From the NCBI GenBank assembly GCA_037783415.1, contig JAZGTN010000022.1, forward strand, positions 2,914,001 to 2,978,000: a stretch of 64,000 bases of DNA, read 5' to 3'. Under the pieces are notes generated by a model. That model did no database searches, had not been told where the DNA came from, and saw only the letters and a list, made by a program, of their open reading frames with translations. The DNA is from Leptasterias polaris (taxonomy: Eukaryota; Echinodermata; Asteroidea; Forcipulatida; Asteriidae). The position numbers and the translations under genes were made by a program. Shown here piece after piece: positions 12,701-21,700 of this stretch. The stretch's first letter is position 1. The number at the start of each line of letters is the position of its first letter.

Positions 12701-15700
12701 GCTCTCTTTTGAATAGTGTTGGCTATGGGGAGATTTATTAATTTGACATTTCAATCAGTGCACTCTGGAGTGTCCGGGGACCTTTCCTTAAACCTCAGCT
12801 TGGGCTCCGAACGACATCAATTTTGGAGCAGTGCACTTTTTGCACGGTGTTTACAACATCAAATAAAGCCAAGAGACGGGACCTAAGCTGAGGTTGGGAA
12901 AGAAAAAAAAACCCAGATCAGAGTACACTGACGGAAACATTGAGAAAACAAATCCGCAGCTCATCTCACTGGCCACCCTATTCAAAAGCAATCAGTGCGT
13001 GGTTTTACCTGAGATAGTCCAGTTAATCCAGTCTTATCATGGACAGCTTCAAGTCTTACTTCGGTCATGCCCTGAATTTTAATTTGCCAGAGTTTCGAAA
13101 AGTTCTCCTTCTCAGTATGTACTTGTGTAGTGTTTTTAACGGTAATGTTTGTGTGTGTCTTTTGTTTGTCTTTCTTCTATGGTTGCCTTGCCAGTTAGTT
13201 TTGATTATTTACATAAGAAGGGTTAGAGGTGTCTGTTTCTTGAAAAGATCAAAACATTACCAATGCCAGCAGGGATATTCCAATGATTTCTGTTGGCGGG
13301 ACAGTCGTATCCCCATACTGTGGTTTGGGCATTGGCCTGGTGACCAGTCTTTTTTCTTTATCCTTTTCTTCCATTCTGTGCATTTTAACATGCCCTTTTG
13401 ATAATTTTTATGTAAGGGACGCAATATACATGTATATATTAACTATTGTTAATAATTATTATTATCATTACTGATCTTCCATTTCTGTAATAAAATCAAA
13501 TTGCTTGGTTTTTATTGCTTTTCTCCTCTTTTTTTTTTTTTTGGGGGGGGGGGGGGTTTTGGGTCTCTTTTTCCTGTTTTTTGTTGTAAGAACTGTCAAA
13601 TATTTAATGCTGATTATTGCTTAACTGAATTGTAAAAACAAATAAACAAAGCAAAACTGTTTGCATATTTTCTACTCCGACATTTCACTCAAAATAAATT
13701 CACAAAATCAGTGAAAATCCATCTCCCGATGTTTTGTTGTATGGGAATGATTGTACAGAACGACAATGTCCTTACAGGATTAAAAGTAAATTCAATCAGT
13801 CTGTGGAGTTATCACACGCACCCTGGATGAACAACTCTTAGCCTGAGATTACTAAGTTAATTATGTTTGCAGTTCCTCCTACCTCGCAGAACACTTTTTC
13901 CTTCTGGTCATTTCTCTGTCAGAAACGTTAAGAAATTTCAGATGCTCCAAAAGTACACATGTTGTACAGGTTAAGTGGGAGTCAACCACAAGTCTTCTTG
14001 TGTCTGCTTCACTTTTGGCTCAGCCGATACAAAGTCTTGTTTTCAGTGTGATTTTTATTTTATTTTTTACTTTAGATGACTTGTAGCTTAGATAATGTTT
14101 GCATTTTTTGCATAATTTCATAATTTTGTCAAGAGGGAGACAAAACAGAAAATGGAGGGATGAACTATGAACATAACTTGGCAGCAGGCAGTTCAAGAGT
14201 GAAATGGAACATGGGGACGTAAAAGAGGCTTCCCTCCTGCAGTGGAGTGATTTAGGCCTAAAAACAGTTGTTTTGTCATTGTAATTTTGAGTTGAACAAA
14301 GAAAAAATTACTAGAGCAGGGCATTTCTGTCACCCACCCCTGAACAAAGATATTGACAAAATAGGGAGACCACCAACTTTAGGGCTAGATACATGTGTAG
14401 CTCAGTTTGTAGAGTGCGGCACTTTAATCTGGAGGTTGCAGGTTCAAGTCCTGCTTTATTCGATTTATCTTTGTTCGACCCTTGCTCTATGGTTCAACCC
14501 AAAATGATTTAAAATTGACCCAGTCAATTTTCCTAGTGGTTTATTACTTGTTTTGTTATTGGCCATACATTCTATGTATGTACATGTAGAAGTACAATGT
14601 AGAAGTACAATTGATTTTTTTTTTTTTTTTAACAAACTGTTTTTCAGAGATCAAACTGTAACAATTTTGTTTGCATACTTTGTTTTTCTTCTCCCCAGGC
14701 CGTAGTTCATAAAATTGGACTCAACAGAGAAGTGGCCGAGTATTTTGCCCTGTTTGAAATCCAGGAAGATTTCAGTAAGTGTTCATGCATGAGATGTCTT
14801 TGGTTGACTTTTTTCTTCTTTTTCTTTACTTTCTTTTTTACAGAAAGTTTATTCTGTCTGGCTAGAATCGATTATCTTGAAAATTGATTTTATCTGAACT
14901 TGATGAAATGTTTCCAGGATGTGTGTTTGAATTTCCTGTCTTGTTGGACAACAAACATGTGCATGATACAATTACAAAGAACACTTAATTTATTTAAAAA
15001 ACATTCTCTCTTTTTAAAAATCTCTCATTACACTCATTATACTTAACCAGCACTCACCTATCTTAGTATTTTCACTTACCAAGTTCCAAGTAATTTTACC
15101 CGATTTTGACCCCTTTCTCTTAAAAAAAAGTGTTCTGGGTTCTTTTACGCAACACACGAGACCAACGGCTTTATGTCCCAACTGAAGGACAAAGCAACAA
15201 TGGTTAACTGTTTGCTTAAGGATGCAAGTGTCAAGACCGGAACTCGATCCCACACTCTGCTGTTTAGAACACCAGAGCATAAGTCCAATGCGCTTGACCG
15301 CTCAGCCACAACACGCCATTGGTGATTGCCTACAGTTCCACACTTGTGCCGACTAGTTCTGTGCACAGTTGTGCCACCATACACAACCCTCTCAGTTGAA
15401 CAGTTTTTTAAGTGGTTGGTCACCTTGCTGGAAAATCGTTAAAAGCTTAATATCTTCTTATCTTTGTAGCGAGGAAGCTTGCCATCACCGAGTTCCCCCA
15501 CAATCTCTACATTCAGAATTACACTAAATCCAGCACTAGTCAGAGCTGTATAGGGCTCAGCAGATGGATCTTCTCACCGCAGCAAGAGTTGTTCCTCAAT
15601 CATGATGAGATTGCCATGAATTTCCTATACTGGCAGGTAAGTTGTTTTTAAATTTTTTATCCAACAACACAAGAGTGCAAAAGGAAGTTCAGGTGCTAAC

Positions 15701-18700
15701 CTTTAGTCAACTTGTCGTTTAAATCACGCATGCGTGGTCTTTGGTTCACTCAAACGCGTTTAGATGATTGATTCAGCAAATTTGGTAACCAACATGGCGG
15801 CGACGTATGGAAGAGAAAAAAAATGCATTGGCCCAAAACACCATCTTGACAAAGTGATGTAACTTCGTTAGTTGACTAGAGAAAAAGTGCTCTGGAGCTA
15901 GTTGGATATAGTTGGACTAGCTAGTTCAACCATGCATTCTAGACTATGGTTAAGTCTAGTCAGCCAACCATACTTGCTCTTTTTGGCTATTTGGGAGGCA
16001 ATATTCGATGTCAAATAAAAGAATGGACAATTTGTTATTCATTTTGAGGTTGAAAAACAAGTAGTAATCATACCAGGGCTCCAAATTTTCTGTGGACCAC
16101 AGGACCAAGGCCAGTGATTTTCGAGTTGACACCAAGGAAGTTATGTTTAAAGTGGAACACAAATTATGTGTCTTACAAACTTTCAAAAGCACTTTAACGT
16201 TTTTCAAAAAGGTTGTTAAAATACCCTCATTAACTTGTTTTTTGTAATTTGGTGTCTTCTTTCCATCAACTGTAATGTTTCTTATGCCTCAAAAATAGAT
16301 CAGATTTGAAGCAGCATTGCTCAATAGAAAACCTAAATAGAATGTACAAAATGTGTTTACTGGTGGCATCATGTAAAAGTAATCACTGTAAAGTATCCTA
16401 CACGTATATAATATGAAGAAAGAAAAACCTATTGCAAAAAATTGCTGAGCACAGAAAAATCTTGCTTAGCGGAAACAGGTTACCAGCCAAAATTCCATAA
16501 AGATTACATTGTTGCAACTGGTGCCCCACAAATTTTTTGCTAAGCAGTATTTTCTGCTTTAATAACAGTTTTAGGAAATTGGGTTCTTTGGCTCAAGTAT
16601 CATAAAGCTGGTAAACAGAAAATGGTGTTTAGCACCACATTTTTCTGCTTAGCAAAAGATTGCTGGGAACCAGTCACAAACAGTATACACTATATTGTAT
16701 TTTGGCTGGTAACTTGTTTCTGCTAAGCAATATATATTTGTGCTTAGCAAATTGTTGTGCTTACAGGCACTGTGAAATTGGACCCTGCTGTATAAATGCA
16801 AAAATGAGAGCAGCAGTCTTGTGACACTAAGTAAGAGAGTCAAGTTCTAACATGTCTAAATTGCTTTAAAGGGAGGGTAGACTTTTTGGTAAATACTCAA
16901 AAGATTAATGACTATGAAATCTTATTTGGTAATGAGCACTGGAGAGCTGTTGGTATTATAAAACATTGTTAGAAACGATACCCTTTGAAGTAATTTAGTT
17001 TCAGAGAGAGAGGTAGTTTTTCATCAAAAAGTTTGAATCTTAGAAAGGCTTCAGGTTCTCAGGCATCTGGACGCACACTATTATATGCAACGAGGATTTT
17101 TCTTTCATCATTTTCTTGCAACTTCAATAACCAATTGAGCCCAAATTTTCACAGGTTTGTTACTTTATGCATATGTTGGGGCACACCAAGTGAGGATACT
17201 GGTCTTTGACAATTACCAAAAGCATACCCTGCCTTAAAAAAATCAAAACAACATCAGCCTTTGAGAAAGACTGCTAGGGTCAAAAAGTGAAGTCATTACA
17301 ATTTTCTGCCTTTATTTTTGACTAAACGTTCAATAAGGTTTTGTATCCAACCGAAGTAACTACTTTAATTTTAACCCTACCTTTTAAAGACCAGTTTAAA
17401 CTTTAGTCATTAAGGTTGGGGCAGGTAAGATAATTTATATAAACAACTGATTTGTTGCTAAAGCACGGCAGTCAGCTCCCTACTAAGTCTGGTTTGAGTC
17501 AATTCCCTGTCGGCACACAACTTCCTTGAAGTCACTCTGGTCATGCATGACCCTGACGTGGGTCCCCCCACTCCGCTCCTCGTCTTCCATCTTGATGAAA
17601 TCCACAGTGGCAACGAGAAGGAGACTGCACGGTGTCGAATGGGGGCAACCGTGTATAAGTGGCTCCCAAGGCGAGAGCACACATGAATATCGTCCCAAAC
17701 GTGTTGATACATGCCCGACCTGACCACTCTCTCCATAGCAACGCATCGTCTGTGAGCACAATGGGCAGTTTTTTTGTTCATCCCCTAGGAGCTGGTGAGG
17801 AGTGTGTCATTGCCCCAGGCAGGCAATATGCAAGGAGGTCCTAGGGAGAAAGGTCGTTTTGTGTTATTACTGACGTATACTCATGCTTTCTTTCTTTCTT
17901 TCTTTCCCATCCCCCCCCCCCCACACTTTCCTGTCGTCTTCTTGCAGGCAATAGATGATGTCAGTAAAGGAATCATCAAGCCAGGCGACAGCTTGTATGA
18001 ACTGAAAGTATATCAGGAGAAATCTAGCAAACTACAGGTGAGTCAAGTCAGATTCTATTAAACCGTGTACTTGGGCCCAGTTTTAACCACAGAGACCATG
18101 ATGGATTAAAGGTGGGTCATATATAGGTCAAATACTCCAAAAATTAACGACCATAAAAACGTACTTGGTGAAAAGCACTGCGGCTGTTGATTGTATAAAC
18201 TATTTTGAAAAAAGGAATCCCTGCAAAGTAATACGGTTTGGAAAAATTTTCACCCAAAAACATTTGAAATGTTTCATGCATGAATTGGTTCTCTGCGGCC
18301 AGAGATGCGTTTGACACCCGCTGTCACCTCGCTAAATGTTGATTGATTCCATGCTCTTATGAGAATACCGTGACGGTTTTTTGGCTGTTTTTACTCAGCA
18401 AGTAGACACTGTATTCAGCTGAAACTTTCACATAGTGACTTTTATTGTATCTTTCTTGATAATTGTGCCTACAAAACAGCATGACGTTATTACATCGGTA
18501 TTTCTTAATAACTGATGGGTTTTTATTGTCTTTTATAATAAATATTATTATTATTACGTTGATACAACTAATCTACCACCCCACCTTTAAAACGTGTACT
18601 TGGGCCCAGTTTTATGATATAACCATAGCGATTACGTGGATTTAATGGGCTCATTTTTTCTATGATATAACCATGTATCAGAAAATAAAGAGATTGTGAC

Positions 18701-21700
18701 GTTGATTTATATGGGCTATTACGACAGCTCCAGCTCCTGGTGGTAAAATGTATTTACATGTGCCTGCTTAGATTATAAATGAATATTTAGTATTTGTAGG
18801 TTCTCATTGTACCTGTACATGTATGTACATGTACATCAAATTATGAATGAGAAAATATTATTAGCTGTTGCAAACTGCTTAACGACCAAAAGGACCTGTG
18901 GTATGAATGCAAAAAATAGTTAATGGCCTGACGTTTCCACCCTAGAAGAGTCTTTCTGGAAGGCTCAAATTATGAATGATACACAAGGTGAATTTTTCCA
19001 CTGTTGACAAGACATTTCTTTCTTATGTTTTTTTATATTTTTTTCCCAGGTGTAGTTAAAAATGCAGGGGTCAATGGCCTCTGAGGCAGTCTTGAAAAAT
19101 AAATTAATATATATACGTGACACTCGTGTATTGAGTCGGGACACTAATCTGAGGTTCTGTAAATTTCGTTAATTCTTATCTGTGTAATGAAAACTGGTGA
19201 ACAATTTGTTAAAGATGTCTTTATGAAATGGAATCATTTTATCTATAAAAAATGATATAAACACTGTACTGTATGGGAAAATAATTTAAGTACTTATTTA
19301 TGCGGGTCCCGCCAAATCTTTCGGTGGGCCGCCATCTTGGATTACTAATTAAACGGCAATATCTATAAAACTTTAACCACACTATAAGCATTAACGGCAG
19401 ATTTAAGAGCAATCACATGTTTAGAACTTCATGTCTAGTATAAATTTAGGTAATAAAATTTAAAGACATTTTAATGGTAGTTATATAACACAAAAAGGGG
19501 AAATTTACCTTAGAAATTACAACAGTGATGAAGTACATGTTAAAGCTATCCTCATGAAATGAAGTTATGGGAGCGACCGTACACCTGATGTGGAGGGCAC
19601 TTGATTAAATTTGAATATCCAAAGAAGTAGTTCAAGAAATTGACTGACAAGTTTAGCCAAAAATTTACGCGGGCAAGTTTTATACCTGTCACATATGTAT
19701 GCATCAGTATGATTCACACTGACCGTTTTTCCCCACCTTGTTTCTTGATGCAGTACTTAAAGGTTGCCCGCAGCCTAGACGGTTACGGTGAGGTCAGATT
19801 TCCACATTGTCCGTGTGATGCCAGGAAGGCTGGACGTGTTATACCAATCCTTGGATTCCGCCTGTTTAAACTCCAAGCCTGTAAAGACGACGGTTCATTA
19901 GAGGTGAGTAGAACATCTCTGAGAATTTCTTTGATTGACCTAGAACGGCGCCTTTGAATGTTTAACAGATAATGTGCACCATACAGATGCTGTGTTATTA
20001 TTATTATTAGTAGTAGTAAAAAACTGAAGATCTCAGTCTCCCAGCCTAAACTCCATCCCTCCCAGCTTGGTGTTATTGGCCAGAACCACTCCTCCTGTTC
20101 ATCGGAATTCTTCAGTATTGTAACTCAATGCATAAATCTTTAGACTCTGGTGAGATTTGTAATCATGCCCTGCCTCAACACAACACAAAGGTTCTACGGC
20201 TTTACGTCCCATCGGAAAGACAAAGCAATAACGGTCAAGTGTCTTGCTGAAGGACACGATTGTCATGACCGGGACTCGTTTTCCAATTCAAGGATTTGTC
20301 CACTGGGCGGGATTTCATGGTTCTGCGTACCGCGGAATTCTGGGCAAACGACACATATAGTCGTTCGCTTTAGAGGGTGCCATAAGCGCAGATTTTTGCA
20401 GTAAGCAGATCCATGAAATTGTACCTGGGTCATCATACCGTCGCCACACTATTCTCTGTTTTTAACCGGAAATCAATTTTTTTTGCCCCTCAAAGAAAGA
20501 AATCTGTTTTTTGCCCCCCCCCCCCAAAATATATATATATATATTTATACACAAAAAAAAGTCTTGTTTTTTCCTCTAATAAAAAAAATAAAGATAAAAC
20601 CATATATAACGCCTCAGATTGCAGATTACGGCTTTTAAAACCAAAGATAAAATTGAACTGAACTCTGAGCGCAAAGCGCGAAAGCTTGCGAGCACGAAGC
20701 CCGATAATAACATTTAGAGATGTCATTCTTTAAAAAGAGTCAGGCTCGGCTCATTAGGAAGTGTCATTTTGTTGTCATTAAGAGATGTCATTCTTTAAAA
20801 ACAGTTTCACCTGGATCATAAGGATTTGTCATTTGTGTCATTGCTACATGTACTTTCAAGAAAATGTCATTCTTTAAAAAGACTTCTTTGGAAGTTGTCA
20901 TTTGTTCATCAGTGTCAGGCAATTCTCTTTTGGGAAACAAATTCTACTTATTTATTTATTTATTTATATTATTTATTTATTTATTTATTAATTTGTTTTG
21001 TTTTATTTAACCAGGGTAGCCCAATCAGTTTTCAATGAACTGTTCTCTCCTGGGGGCCCTGGATGCGTACAATAAAAATACACTCAAAGAATAAAATACA
21101 CAAGCAGCTAAGAATTACCTACAACAAACATCACATAGAGTCCTAAGAAGTACATGATGAGGCCTAGGAGTTAAAAAACAAAACTTGGATTTGTCATTTT
21201 GATGTCATCGGTACATGTAAGAGATGTCATTCCTATACAAAGAGTTCCACACGGCCTACTGGGATTTGTCATTAAGTCGTCAATGTCAAACAATGTCTTT
21301 CTTTAGGAAGTTGTCATCGTTAAGAGATGCCATTCTTTATGAAGAGTGTCACCCCAAAAATTTGATGCAAAACAAATATTTGACTATTCATTTTTAAAGA
21401 ACATTTCATTCACTCTGAAAAAAAGAAAAAAAGAAAAAGAAAACCTTTGTTGATAAGGATTTAGTCATCTAGGAGGGGGGGGGGGGGGTGAGAGATGTCG
21501 TTCTTTAAACGTTCTCCGGTTCGTAAAGTACTGATACAGCCTGTGGCTATCACAGCACTCTGTGGTTAATACAACAAAACCATCATCTCTTGTCCTCAAA
21601 AGTCCAATTTAATTCTCTGAGGTAAGAGAAGCAATTACTGTTAAGTGTACTACTTCCAGACATAAGTGCATTGTTGAGAACGGAATGTTTCCTTGTTTGT

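Noticed and set aside
13039..13401. A 120-codon plus-strand open frame
   Set aside because: Composition is that of T-rich intron read as Phe/Leu/Val, with no splice context, no recognisable domain and a position inside a SNX27 intron.
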